Assembly: GCF_000807855.2 (NCBI RefSeq)
Contig: NZ_JRYR02000002.1
Span: 1,083,429 to 1,147,428, forward strand
DNA length: 64,000 bases
Reading direction: 5' to 3'
Source: Flammeovirga pacifica
Lineage (GTDB): Bacteria; Bacteroidota; Bacteroidia; Cytophagales; Flammeovirgaceae
This document shows, in pieces, positions 19,202 to 28,939 of this stretch (position 1 is its first letter; each line of letters opens with the position of its first letter). The position numbers were made by a program, and so were the translations under genes. The notes under the pieces were generated by a model. That model was not told the DNA's origin, made no database searches, and saw only the letters and a program-made list of their open reading frames with translations.

Positions 19202-21886
19202 TTAAATTTTCTTGTAGATTTCTATGGCATTCATGACCGGTTCTCCAATGATTTTATCAAATTCTATCAGTAGAGGCTGACCTTCTTCTACTCTAATTTG
19301 AGCTTTATATTTTATCGCTTTGTATTCTCCAAATTGAGTCAATATATCTAACCTATTTAAGATCAATTGATCATTTATTTTAACAGAAAAAGTACGACTT
19401 ATCTGCTCTTTATCTACTTGTTCGCCTTCCATTAAATCATAAGGAAGGTGTTTGGCGCTCGATCCTTCTAATTCAGCAAAATGTAGTTGAACATCGTAAA
19501 CTCCTGGAGGCACATCCATTCTAAATTTTTCAATACCCACCAATTGCGTTTGGTACACAGGATCGTTATAAGTACCTTGAATTGTATGATTGGTTCCGTA
19601 AGGATGTTGCTTTCTTTTGGAAGGTCTCACGTAAGGTGTTCCTCCTATTGTACCCCAACTTCCTTCTGTATATTTTTTACCTATCCCCCATGCTTGGTCT
19701 ATTTGATCATCATAGAAAAAACGTTCATCACCAAGGTTGATAGAAAAACCATTGGCGGGAAAAGTATCTAGTTTCTGTGGCAATATATTAATGCGTACTT
19801 CGGCATAATCTTCCAAAGTACTTGTTACCGCCTTAAGGCGATTAATACCATGAATGAAAGGCACCTCGAATACCGCTATTTTTTCTTCTACTTTTTTCTT
19901 TCCACAACTCTTACCATTAATAAACAATTCTACTTGTTCTTGATTCGAGAACACTTGAACAGGCATTACCGACTTACCCTCTTGATTTTCAATACATGTT
20001 CTTCTTTTCCAAGTTTTAGCAGCAATACCTACAAAAGGTTTTTCTAACAAAGCTGCTTGATAAAAATAGTAAACGTCTTTTGGCTTTCTGTCTATGCCCA
20101 CCAAACCTTTGTTATTAACACTTTGTACTGCATCTACCCGGTGTTCCGAACTAAAATCTGCATAATTCCAAACATTTGCACCTGCTACAAAAGGAAGCTT
20201 ATGAATTACCTTCACATAATGTTGATGATAATTTGTGGCATACTCTTGCGTAAAATCAAATCTGGTTGGGTTTAAAGTATGCAAACGTGGATCTGCCCCT
20301 GCCCCATATTCCGTTATAATGAATGGTTTATTGACCCCTTCATGAAATTTAATCAATTTGGCCTCTAAGGCATCATATTCTCTACCATACCAACCGTCAT
20401 AAATATTCCAACCAACAATCATGGGTACTTCTGTTAAACCTGCATCACGATATGTTTCCATACCGCCATGGTTAGGTATCATGGTGTACCTAAAAGGATC
20501 TTCTTCTCTTGTTAGAGTTTCTAATTTATTGGCCAACTGTACGATATAATCAGTATATTTTTTATAACGTACTGGGTCTTTTTTGTATTTTGGTTTTAGC
20601 AGTATTTCATTCATATATGCCCAAATAATTAAGCTAGGATGATTATAACTTTGACGAATCATCTCTAATTGGGCACTCAAACAATTCTTATCAAATTGCT
20701 CATTTTCTGTGACTGTATTTATTACTGGCGTTTCTACTGTAGCCAAAATACCTAATCGATCACATGCTTCTAAAATGTAGGGATCTTGAGGATAATGAGC
20801 AATTCTAAGGAAGTTACTTCCCATTTCTTTCATTATTCTGATATCTTCTACATGCAAGTAATCGGGCAATGCATTACCAATTCCTTTATAATCTTGATGT
20901 CGGTTTGTTCCTATTAATTTTAATGACTGACCATTTAAGAAAAACCCTTTTTCTACATCAAATTCGAACCATCTAAAGCCTAAAGGATTTACCACCTCGT
21001 CTACTTTTGTATTGGTTTTAGCGTCCCACAACTCACAAACTACTTGATACAGGTGGGGAGTTTTAGTGTCCCATAATTGTGGTTGATCGACGGCATCTAA
21101 ATCAATATCAATCGTACTGTTTTGTTGAGGTACTAAATTGATCTTACTTATTTTTTCAGCAATCAACTTTCCTTTTGGATCAAATATTTTACTGATTAGT
21201 TTTATCTTTTTCTTAGACGAAGCATCGTTTTTTATGTGTGCTTTTAAATGCAACTCCCCTTTCTCTACCGATACTTTGGGCGTTGTAAGAAAACACCCAT
21301 TCGATCCATCTTGTTCAAAATTAAAATGAACTTTATCTTTTGTGATAAGGTTGATGTCTCGATAAATTCCTCCAAAAAAAGTGAAATCCGCCGTTAAAGA
21401 AGGTCGGTTTTTGTTGAAGCTATTGTCTACTTTTACCACAATTTTAAAGGTGGTGGTAAGTTGCTGATCATCAAAAGTGATAAACTTTGAGACAGGCACT
21501 ACAAAACGTGTATACCCTCCAACATGAGTACCCGATAATTGACCATTGATATACACTTCTGCTAGCGTATTGACCCCTTCAAATTGAAGAAATACTTCCT
21601 TTTCTTTAAAGGATGTGGGAATGCTAACTTCTTTAATATACCAACCCATTCCGCGATAGTACCCTTCTTCTTCATCAATAACATCTTTATCGTTCCAAGT
21701 GTGTGGAATATTTACCCATTCTGCATTTTTGCTGTTAGATGAAATATCAGCAAGCGTTTTTATCTCATTACTCCTCATAAATTGCCATGAATTATTGATG
21801 GTATAATTCACATTAGGAGTAGCAACCGCCTGGAGTGATAAACTACAGAATAAAATTTGTAAGATGAATATGTAAAAAAGTTTCAT
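19202..21886 (-). CDS. GH2-family glycoside hydrolase with C-terminal malectin domain
   Basis: The start at 21886 gives a clean signal peptide (MKLFYIFILQILFCSLSLQAVA); an ATG at 21937 would add 17 residues. The order is GH2 jelly-roll sugar-binding domain, Ig-like domain, TIM barrel, a DUF4982-like beta domain and a malectin-type carbohydrate-binding domain (roughly the last 180 residues, from FSINLGDERFFYDDQIDQAW). Both catalytic glutamates are present: acid/base in IIWAYMNE (codon 20606-20608) and nucleophile in FIITEYGAG (codon 20309-20311). The GH2 family includes beta-galactosidases and beta-glucuronidases. In an ulvan-type locus a beta-glucuronidase or beta-xylosidase role is plausible, but the specificity is inference. 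It lies 70 bp after the sulfatase-GH78 gene. Confidence 0.88.
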   Translation of the reverse strand: MKLFYIFILQILFCSLSLQAVATPNVNYTINNSWQFMRSNEIKTLADISSNSKNAEWVNIPHTWNDKDVIDEEEGYYRGMGWYIKEVSIPTSFKEKEVFLQFEGVNTLAEVYINGQLSGTHVGGYTRFVVPVSKFITFDDQQLTTTFKIVVKVDNSFNKNRPSLTADFTFFGGIYRDINLITKDKVHFNFEQDGSNGCFLTTPKVSVEKGELHLKAHIKNDASSKKKIKLISKIFDPKGKLIAEKISKINLVPQQNSTIDIDLDAVDQPQLWDTKTPHLYQVVCELWDAKTNTKVDEVVNPLGFRWFEFDVEKGFFLNGQSLKLIGTNRHQDYKGIGNALPDYLHVEDIRIMKEMGSNFLRIAHYPQDPYILEACDRLGILATVETPVINTVTENEQFDKNCLSAQLEMIRQSYNHPSLIIWAYMNEILLKPKYKKDPVRYKKYTDYIVQLANKLETLTREEDPFRYTMIPNHGGMETYRDAGLTEVPMIVGWNIYDGWYGREYDALEAKLIKFHEGVNKPFIITEYGAGADPRLHTLNPTRFDFTQEYATNYHQHYVKVIHKLPFVAGANVWNYADFSSEHRVDAVQSVNNKGLVGIDRKPKDVYYFYQAALLEKPFVGIAAKTWKRRTCIENQEGKSVMPVQVFSNQEQVELFINGKSCGKKKVEEKIAVFEVPFIHGINRLKAVTSTLEDYAEVRINILPQKLDTFPANGFSINLGDERFFYDDQIDQAWGIGKKYTEGSWGTIGGTPYVRPSKRKQHPYGTNHTIQGTYNDPVYQTQLVGIEKFRMDVPPGVYDVQLHFAELEGSSAKHLPYDLMEGEQVDKEQISRTFSVKINDQLILNRLDILTQFGEYKAIKYKAQIRVEEGQPLLIEFDKIIGEPVMNAIEIYKKI

Positions 21887-22007
21887 GTTCTTGTTTTTCA
21901 ATTCTTCTATCACTTTCAAAAAAGAAAAGTGAGCCAAGTTTTACACTCAAAGTAAAACCTGGCCTTGAGTAATTAGATGATCTGGGTAGTTACAATTCCT
22001 CTATTCA

Positions 22008-25000
22008 TTAGAATGAATTGACTTTAATATTGATCTCATTTTTACCAGCTTCTAAACGAAGTGATCCAAATGATGTATTGACTGTTTTTCCGTTTAGAGT
22101 GACAATATCTTCTGATGATAAATTCAACTTAAACTCGCCTACCATATTTGCAGGTAATTCGATAGTAAATTTTTTCACTCTATTACTCACTTTAGTGTAA
22201 GTACCTTTTATTTGTCCTTTTACAGTGGGAACTTCTATAGAACAATTTTTTAGCGTACTCATTTGAGGATTAATCTCTACCATTTCAAAACCTGGCTTTG
22301 TAGGTTTAATTCCCCACATTTCTTTCGGGATGATATTGGCAGGAGCAGCACCCCAAGCGTGATTCCAATCAGAATTGGTCTTGTATTTCATGTCCCATGC
22401 TTCTAAGGTAATAGTAGAACCAATCTTGATCATGTTGTACCAACTACGATCGCTTGTTCCCGTCATTAACGACAACGCATAATCTTCTTCTCCAGCAGCA
22501 TACAATGCTTCTAATAAATACTGTGCACCGTATACACTACAAGATAGTCCTCTAGACTTTACATGTGCCACAACAGATTGTTTTCTATTTTCTGGTACTA
22601 CATCAAATGCTAACAAGAACATATTGGCATGTAAAGATCCGTGGTCTGTACCCACACCGTCAACATAGTAGCCTCCTTCTTCATTAAACAGTTGCTCATT
22701 AATTGATTTTTTCACTTTGATCGCTCTAAATTCAAAATCATAAGCTTCTTCAGATTTACCTAGAATATGTGCAAACTCAGCCATTATCATCATGTTGTGA
22801 TAATAGAAAGCATTCACTACTGTGTTGATTCTTTTAAATACATAGCCATCGCGTTCTCCTTGCTGCGCTCCTTTCTTACCACCGAAGTTCTTGGCTTTTG
22901 GAGGCCAATCGACAATATCTTTTAATCTTCGTGTGGTATCAGGGAAACCTAATTTTAATAAGAAATCTGCATTGTGTGCTTCTGATTTTGTACTCACAAA
23001 ACCATCTTCCACTTCAAGGTCCATTAATGTTTTTACTTTTAATCTCTCATAAAAACGATGGATTAGTTCTGTATTCCCAGTGTACATGTAATCCTGATAC
23101 ATCATCATCGCTACATGTTGTTGCCATTCTGTTGGCCATGTTGGCTTACTTTCGAAGAAATACTCAATTGTTTTTCTAGCAATCGCATACTCATTATCCA
23201 TAGAATAATGACTCAATTGATTTAAATAAGCATCTGCCTCATAAGGAATTCTTTCACGATCACCATCAACATAATAACCCGCAAAAGTAGTTGCTTTTAT
23301 AGAGTATTTACAAAGATCCCATACCTGATTAAGCACTTTGTCTGAACTTGCAAAAGCACTGCTGTTGGCATCAAAATAATTAAAGTAAGCTTGCTGAGTG
23401 ACCAATTCAGGTCTAAAATTAGCATCCGTTCCTTCTACCTCAACATATCTGAAAGGTAAAAGCACTGGGAATGAATCTGGCAGAGCAACAGCCAATTGGT
23501 TGGTATTACGCTCATCGGCCACCAATGGCACTTCGTAATACGTTTGCCCTGGCTTTACCTTAATTTTTAATTCCTGATAACGAATAGTACCACCTGGATT
23601 CTGATCAATTCTATCATTCAACAGTTTTTCTCCTAATCGAATGGTAATTTCTTTTTCTTCTTCGACATCATAATTAAAGCTTAATGCGGCAAAAGCATCT
23701 TTACCAAAGTCTAGGAAATATCCTCCATCTCCTAATGCTTTCACATTTGTTGGCTTGATATTTTCAATTTGGAAGAAGTTAGAAGATGTTTCGTTTCTTT
23801 CTAAATCTCCTGTTTTGAATTCTTGAATTTGCGAATACTCAGAAATTCTATTGGCTTCGTCAAAAATTCTCACTTTCCAGAAGTAAGTTTTATTCGGTGC
23901 TAGTGTAGTATCAATTTCTATGTTAGAAGATTGATTGCTTCTTACGTTACCACTGTCCCAAACATCACCTATATTCATTTGTGCTTTTTCTCTTGTTGAA
24001 GAAACTAACACTTGATATCCTTTTTGTTTCCTTGCTTCCGCTGGAATCATCCATCCCAATTCAGGTTGACTATCCTTAATAATTGTATGAGAAGGCTCTC
24101 TAATCAATTCCACATTTAAACCTGAAGGAACACCTGAATAGACATCACCATAACGTTGTCCTAATTCATCATTTTTAGCACGGAATTCTTCGAGTACTTT
24201 TTTGTATTTCGACTTGTTGGCTAAGTTCTTCGTTTCCTTAGGATCCTTTTTTAAGTTATAAAGTTCTTCTATTGATTTATCATTGACATAACGTAAATAC
24301 TTCCATTCGCTAGTACGTACCCCTTCACTTGGAGGAATATGTTCAAACTCCCATAAATGCTCAATTAAAACCGTGTCTCTAAGAAATGCACTTTTATCTC
24401 CATTCACCAATGGCATCAAACTTTTACCCTGCCAAGATTGAGGTGCTTCTGCGTTGGCTAAATCTGCTAAAGTGGCAGAAATATCGATGTTCAACGCCAT
24501 TTGATCAATATCTTGATGCTCTTTACCTCTTGGGTCATAAATAATTAAAGGTACTCTAACACAGTTGTCGTACATTAACCACTTACCAGAAATCTGACGT
24601 TCTCCTAAGAAGAAACCATTGTCTCCCATGAGGATAATCACGGTATTATCAGCCAACCCTTTTTCTTCTAATTTCTTTCTGATTTTAGTAATTTCTTGAT
24701 CCACCCCATAAATCATTCTGTAATACCCTTTTGTACTGTGTTGGTACTTCTCTGGTGTATCATCTCTCCAATACCATCTTGTTTTATTGAACCCGTCTTT
24801 TACAATTTGTGGTAAGGCATCGTAGTATTTATCTTGTGATAGACTTGGCTCAGGCATTTCCATGTCCTGATACAATTTATCTGGCTCATCTTGCCAAAAG
24901 TATTGTTTTGGAGCACCATCATGAGCATGTGGCGCACTAAAACATAACGACAATGAAAACGGCTTATCTTCTGGAACATCATCAATAAAGTCTAATGCTT

Positions 25001-25535
25001 TTTGACCTGTATACCTTGTTAAGTGAACCGTATCACCATCGATAGTTTTATAATAATACCCTCTGTAATCTTTGTATTTATAAGCACGATCATAATCTTC
25101 GATTTCATCAAATAAATTCTCCATTCCGGCATATTTCACCCCGAATTTACCAAAGAAACCTGTATAATAGCCTGCATCTTTTAATACTAAAGGATAAGCG
25201 TTTTGCATGTATTCATCACGAATATCTCCAGTCTGAAAAGTATATCTATGAGATCTTTCGTGAACACCAGAGAAAATGGAAGAACGACTGGCAGAACAGA
25301 TAGGTGTTGTTACCATCGCATTGCTAAAATACGTTCCTTGTTCGGCCAACTTATCCATTTCTGGAGTAGTTGCATGAGGGTTACCTGCATAACCCAAAGC
25401 ATTCCAACGTTGATCATCAGTTAGTATAAAAATGATATTTGGCTGGTCGGTTGTTTGTCCGTAAGTTTTTACCCCTATTAGGCAAGCCCAAAAGGTAATT
25501 AAGAGTAATCTAGTTTGATAAAAGTTCGTTTTCAT
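22008..25535 (-). CDS. Sulfatase fused to GH78 alpha-L-rhamnosidase
   Basis: This 1175-residue secreted protein joins two enzymes. After a signal peptide (residues 1-26), residues 30-470 form a type I sulfatase with formylglycine motif C-S-A-S-R at Cys80, N-terminal metal aspartates (LTDDQRW) and [10 protein letters not shown]. From about 485 a GH78 module follows: an N-terminal beta domain ([20 protein letters not shown]), beta jelly-roll, then the (alpha/alpha)6 barrel with the signature [12 protein letters not shown] and a C-terminal beta domain ([13 protein letters not shown]). It should remove sulfate from, and then cleave, terminal rhamnose. From memory, the ulvan locus of Formosa agariphila encodes a protein of the same architecture (S1_25 plus GH78). 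This is the strongest single pointer to ulvan as the substrate. It sits 41 bp after the GH2 gene in the operon. Confidence 0.92.
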   Translation of the reverse strand: MKTNFYQTRLLLITFWACLIGVKTYGQTTDQPNIIFILTDDQRWNALGYAGNPHATTPEMDKLAEQGTYFSNAMVTTPICSASRSSIFSGVHERSHRYTFQTGDIRDEYMQNAYPLVLKDAGYYTGFFGKFGVKYAGMENLFDEIEDYDRAYKYKDYRGYYYKTIDGDTVHLTRYTGQKALDFIDDVPEDKPFSLSLCFSAPHAHDGAPKQYFWQDEPDKLYQDMEMPEPSLSQDKYYDALPQIVKDGFNKTRWYWRDDTPEKYQHSTKGYYRMIYGVDQEITKIRKKLEEKGLADNTVIILMGDNGFFLGERQISGKWLMYDNCVRVPLIIYDPRGKEHQDIDQMALNIDISATLADLANAEAPQSWQGKSLMPLVNGDKSAFLRDTVLIEHLWEFEHIPPSEGVRTSEWKYLRYVNDKSIEELYNLKKDPKETKNLANKSKYKKVLEEFRAKNDELGQRYGDVYSGVPSGLNVELIREPSHTIIKDSQPELGWMIPAEARKQKGYQVLVSSTREKAQMNIGDVWDSGNVRSNQSSNIEIDTTLAPNKTYFWKVRIFDEANRISEYSQIQEFKTGDLERNETSSNFFQIENIKPTNVKALGDGGYFLDFGKDAFAALSFNYDVEEEKEITIRLGEKLLNDRIDQNPGGTIRYQELKIKVKPGQTYYEVPLVADERNTNQLAVALPDSFPVLLPFRYVEVEGTDANFRPELVTQQAYFNYFDANSSAFASSDKVLNQVWDLCKYSIKATTFAGYYVDGDRERIPYEADAYLNQLSHYSMDNEYAIARKTIEYFFESKPTWPTEWQQHVAMMMYQDYMYTGNTELIHRFYERLKVKTLMDLEVEDGFVSTKSEAHNADFLLKLGFPDTTRRLKDIVDWPPKAKNFGGKKGAQQGERDGYVFKRINTVVNAFYYHNMMIMAEFAHILGKSEEAYDFEFRAIKVKKSINEQLFNEEGGYYVDGVGTDHGSLHANMFLLAFDVVPENRKQSVVAHVKSRGLSCSVYGAQYLLEALYAAGEEDYALSLMTGTSDRSWYNMIKIGSTITLEAWDMKYKTNSDWNHAWGAAPANIIPKEMWGIKPTKPGFEMVEINPQMSTLKNCSIEVPTVKGQIKGTYTKVSNRVKKFTIELPANMVGEFKLNLSSEDIVTLNGKTVNTSFGSLRLEAGKNEINIKVNSF

Positions 25536-25576
25536 ATCGTGTTTAATTCATCTTGTCTTGAATAAAATATCGTCTG

Positions 25577-28561
25577 CTACTTCTGTTTTCCAAAAACAAC
25601 ATACATCCTTGCATCTTCTGGAACTTCTCCATCGCTGTTGCCTGCCATTACAATGCTTTCTCCTGCTTCAGCTTCTCTTTTATAAATTGACATGCTCACT
25701 TTTCCCAACTTAAAACTATCTCCTGTGGGTACATAGTCTTCTTTAATAAATGCAGGTAAAGGCACTCTTTTGTCATGACCAATGTAGATAGTCATAGATT
25801 TACCTGCCACAAATTGCAGTTGGTCTCTTGCCCAATATTTGTAATCAGAATTTGGCATTCTAACATATTCAGCTCCATGAAGATATCTAGGTATTGTTGT
25901 ATAATTATACGGTAAGTCTATGTATGCTTTCTTTCCCCAAAATGCGTTGGTTCTTAATTTTGCTTCTGCGTCTCCTGTGTAACTGAAACTTGTAAATAAA
26001 TCACTTTTCAATCTTTCTTCTGCTTTATAAGGAGGAATGTATGGTACATGTACCGGTAAAGGTTCTCTTGATGCCACTACATCAAATACTTGAGGCATTT
26101 CTAAAGTAAGACCTCCATTTAACGCTACAGGATTAGATTGCAATTCTACTTCTGCAGGTTTGATTCCTTTCATTGAAGCCGTAATTGTTACCTTACCTGC
26201 TTTTAACAATGAGCGAACCGCTACCCTGTTTATTCCTGCTTCAACATTTAAATAAAGATGATTGATAGTGTTTTCTAATCCACTATTGTATCCTCCTCTC
26301 CATACACCTTCTCCTTCAAAAGTAAAATCTACTTTACCTTTCTCCAATGGACATCTGTTGCCTTCTTTATCTACCACTTCAACATCAATCAAAGCAATAT
26401 CAGAACCATCCGCTTGCCACCCTTTTGGACCTGTAATTGGTGTTAATTGGATTGCATATGGTTCTCCAGCAGTTATTTTTGTTTGTTCAACTATTTTTTT
26501 ACCATTAAGGTAAGCTTCTGCCTTAATCGAACCTACTTCCCATTGTACCTTATTAAACTTGTAAACATAGCCATTATCTGGAACAGAATCGACGCCTATC
26601 AATTGATCGTTCACATACAATTTCACGGCATCTCCATTAGAGATAACATAGATAGGTTTCTTTACTTTTGATGTATAATTCCAATGCCCTACAATATGTA
26701 CTTGAGGCTCTGGTCTCCACATGGCTTTACAAGCATAAAAAGCTTCTTTGGGTAGTCTAACTGCATCTACTTCACCACTTGCTCTAGTGACTTCTGTAGG
26801 GCAACGTCCACCGTGAGGACCATCTGTAAACACCCAATTGGCACCTCCACTATGGTAAGGTTTTACCCCCATTTTTTTCCACCAATGTTCCGCCTGTCTT
26901 ACGGCAAACTTTTCAGAGGCCATTACATAAGTGTTCTTCTTAATGTTGGGGTGTGAAAAGTAATTATCATCGGGAGTGAATTTGTCCCAAGATCTTCTCG
27001 GCGATTCATCTCTACAATATTCACTTTCGATAATTGGTAAGTTATCCATTTCTCCTTCCCATCCTTCAGTACCAATTTCAATCGTTACATAATCTTTAGA
27101 ATGATCTTCTAAATCAGCTCGTCTATTACCCATTAATCTTTTACCATTGGGATCATAGGTAGCAATCACCTTCAAAATTTCTTCATAATGTGCTACAGAT
27201 TCCGACCAGTTACCTCCTTCCCAAATAAAAATAGAAGGGTGGTTTCTGTAGTACACAATCATATCACGGAAAGCGGCAATTCTTATATCCCATGTTTCTC
27301 CTTCGTCTTCAGATTCACCTGATACTCCCGGCATTAAGGTAACAAAACCATATTTATCGCCCATATCAATTTCAGCAGGAGATCCCGCACAGTGTCCCCA
27401 ACGAATAAAGTTACCACCTGCTTCATCCATTAATTGATACGTATGATCTCTTAACCAATCTGGCAATGCAGCACCGAGACCTGCCCAAGTATTGGTCGGT
27501 TTTTGTCCCCAACCATGTAATTTTACATACTCACCGTTATTATAAAAACCAGAATCAGGATTAAACTCAAAAGAACGAATTCCTAATGGTGACTCATAGG
27601 TATCTACCACTTTTTCTCCTTGTTTGATCACAGATTGTACCTTATACATGTAAGGGTATCTAGTAGACCACAATTCTGGGTTTTCTACTTTTAATTGTTG
27701 ATGAAGTACTTTCTTTTCACCTTTCAAAATTTCTTCTGAAGAGTGTACAGACGTCACCCACTTTCCGTTATTATCAAAAATATGATTCTCTACTGTAAAG
27801 CTTTCTGTTGATGAATTTTCATTTTGAATTTCTGCAGTGACAAAAACATCTGCTGCCTTCTCACTAATATTTTCTGCATACACATAGGTACCTGTTGTTT
27901 TTAAATTGTCGTACAAAGGTAAAGTGATGTGTAATGGATTCATGACATGAAGAAATACATTTCTGTAAATTCCACCGTGAGACGGGTGCCAATGTTCGTG
28001 GTTCCATACTAATGGAAAGTTATCTCTAAAATGATCTCCTCTATCGTTATTGACTTTCACAGCCAATACATTTTCTCCATCCTTATTAAGGTAAGGAGTT
28101 AAATCGTATCCAAAAGGGATAAAGCCTGTTTGATTTTTTCCTAAGAATTTACCGTTTACGTAAACTTCTGCGATCTGACGAACAGATTCAAATTCAATAT
28201 ATACTCGTTTTCCTCTGTCTTTTTCAGGAATCTGGAAATGCTTTCTATACCATACCGTTCCTCTCCATTGATCCGATTCTCCATCGTGTTTTCCTTTACT
28301 AAAATTATCAAAGGTATCAATATCATTAAAGGTATGAGGGCAACTGATTGTTTCCCAATCCGAATCGTTATACTCTACTTTCTCTGCATTATTAGGATTG
28401 GATTTAATGAACTGCCAATCCAAATTAAAATTATATTTATGACGTGGACTTTCAGTAATTTGACTACGCTTTACATTCGTATTACAAGAAGTCGTAATTA
28501 GTGTTATGATTAACATTAAAGGGATATAAAACCCTGTATTTTGTTTAGTAATAAATTTCAT
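25577..28561 (-). CDS. GH2-family glycoside hydrolase, lipoprotein, atypical acid/base motif
   Basis: First gene of the 28561-17647 operon. The 994-residue product has a lipoprotein signal (Cys26 in LITTSC), a GH2 jelly-roll, an Ig-like domain, a TIM barrel and several C-terminal beta domains (DUF4982-like and beyond). The nucleophile region IIESEYC has Glu514. At the acid/base site most GH2 enzymes read IIW(S/A)-x-x-N-E; here the sequence is IFIWEGGNWSE, so Trp452 follows Asn451 where Glu is expected and a glutamate (Glu448) comes three residues earlier. Either Glu448 serves as the acid or the mechanism differs. The segment is otherwise well preserved, so this is probably a real subgroup feature. 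A role on uronate or xylose side units of ulvan is inferred from context. Confidence 0.82.
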   Translation of the reverse strand: MKFITKQNTGFYIPLMLIITLITTSCNTNVKRSQITESPRHKYNFNLDWQFIKSNPNNAEKVEYNDSDWETISCPHTFNDIDTFDNFSKGKHDGESDQWRGTVWYRKHFQIPEKDRGKRVYIEFESVRQIAEVYVNGKFLGKNQTGFIPFGYDLTPYLNKDGENVLAVKVNNDRGDHFRDNFPLVWNHEHWHPSHGGIYRNVFLHVMNPLHITLPLYDNLKTTGTYVYAENISEKAADVFVTAEIQNENSSTESFTVENHIFDNNGKWVTSVHSSEEILKGEKKVLHQQLKVENPELWSTRYPYMYKVQSVIKQGEKVVDTYESPLGIRSFEFNPDSGFYNNGEYVKLHGWGQKPTNTWAGLGAALPDWLRDHTYQLMDEAGGNFIRWGHCAGSPAEIDMGDKYGFVTLMPGVSGESEDEGETWDIRIAAFRDMIVYYRNHPSIFIWEGGNWSESVAHYEEILKVIATYDPNGKRLMGNRRADLEDHSKDYVTIEIGTEGWEGEMDNLPIIESEYCRDESPRRSWDKFTPDDNYFSHPNIKKNTYVMASEKFAVRQAEHWWKKMGVKPYHSGGANWVFTDGPHGGRCPTEVTRASGEVDAVRLPKEAFYACKAMWRPEPQVHIVGHWNYTSKVKKPIYVISNGDAVKLYVNDQLIGVDSVPDNGYVYKFNKVQWEVGSIKAEAYLNGKKIVEQTKITAGEPYAIQLTPITGPKGWQADGSDIALIDVEVVDKEGNRCPLEKGKVDFTFEGEGVWRGGYNSGLENTINHLYLNVEAGINRVAVRSLLKAGKVTITASMKGIKPAEVELQSNPVALNGGLTLEMPQVFDVVASREPLPVHVPYIPPYKAEERLKSDLFTSFSYTGDAEAKLRTNAFWGKKAYIDLPYNYTTIPRYLHGAEYVRMPNSDYKYWARDQLQFVAGKSMTIYIGHDKRVPLPAFIKEDYVPTGDSFKLGKVSMSIYKREAEAGESIVMAGNSDGEVPEDARMYVVFGKQK

Positions 28562-28647
28562 ATCAAAAAAATGAGAAGTCTGAAATACTTATCTAATCTT
28601 ACGAACTAAAACTCCCCATTTTTTGGTAAAAAAAAATCCTTAAAGAA

Positions 28648-28665
28648 AGTAGTATCGTCCAATAG
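28648..28665 (+). promoter_or_regulatory. Shared upstream element, site 1 (GH2 operon)
   Basis: AGTAGTATCGTCCAATAG matches the element found upstream of several polysaccharide genes (consensus near GTAGAATCGTCCAAT). It lies 87 bp upstream of the start of the five-gene hydrolase operon, and its orientation is opposite to the gene, as at most other sites. It is followed by ATAGACTGAA, also seen near 37009. Confidence 0.45.
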
Positions 28666-28807
28666 ACTGAAAAACAGTACTTACAAAGAGGTTTTTATCA
28701 AAGATTGTTGAGGTAATATTTAGTGATCGATTTTATATCAAGAAAAAAAGAAGATTTTACATCAATCAATTTTTAAAAGAGACACTTATGATGCCTTTTA
28801 AAATCGA

Positions 28808-28857
28808 TCAAAAACAAAAAAAAGCAGCACCAAGAATACTCTCGGTGCTACTTTTTA
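28808..28857 (-). terminator. Rho-independent terminator
   Basis: Stem AGCACC/GGTGCT (28826-28831 with 28844-28849), extended by AAAG/CTTT past one mismatch, with an A-run on the left that becomes the T-tract on the minus strand. It follows the Tat-lipoprotein gene. Confidence 0.8.
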
Positions 28858-28939
28858 TGAATAATTATAGATAGTTCTTTCCTTCAATACCTCATTATCT
28901 GAGTTCGACAAAAGAAAGTGTTTTTGACAACATCGTAAG

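Larger units (their letters stand above)
28562..28939. other. Intergenic region with terminator and candidate operator
   Basis: This 378-bp gap between two minus-strand genes holds the terminator of the Tat-lipoprotein gene (28808-28857) and the shared regulatory element (28648-28665) 87 bp before the GH2 operon. No gene was seen. Confidence 0.5.
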
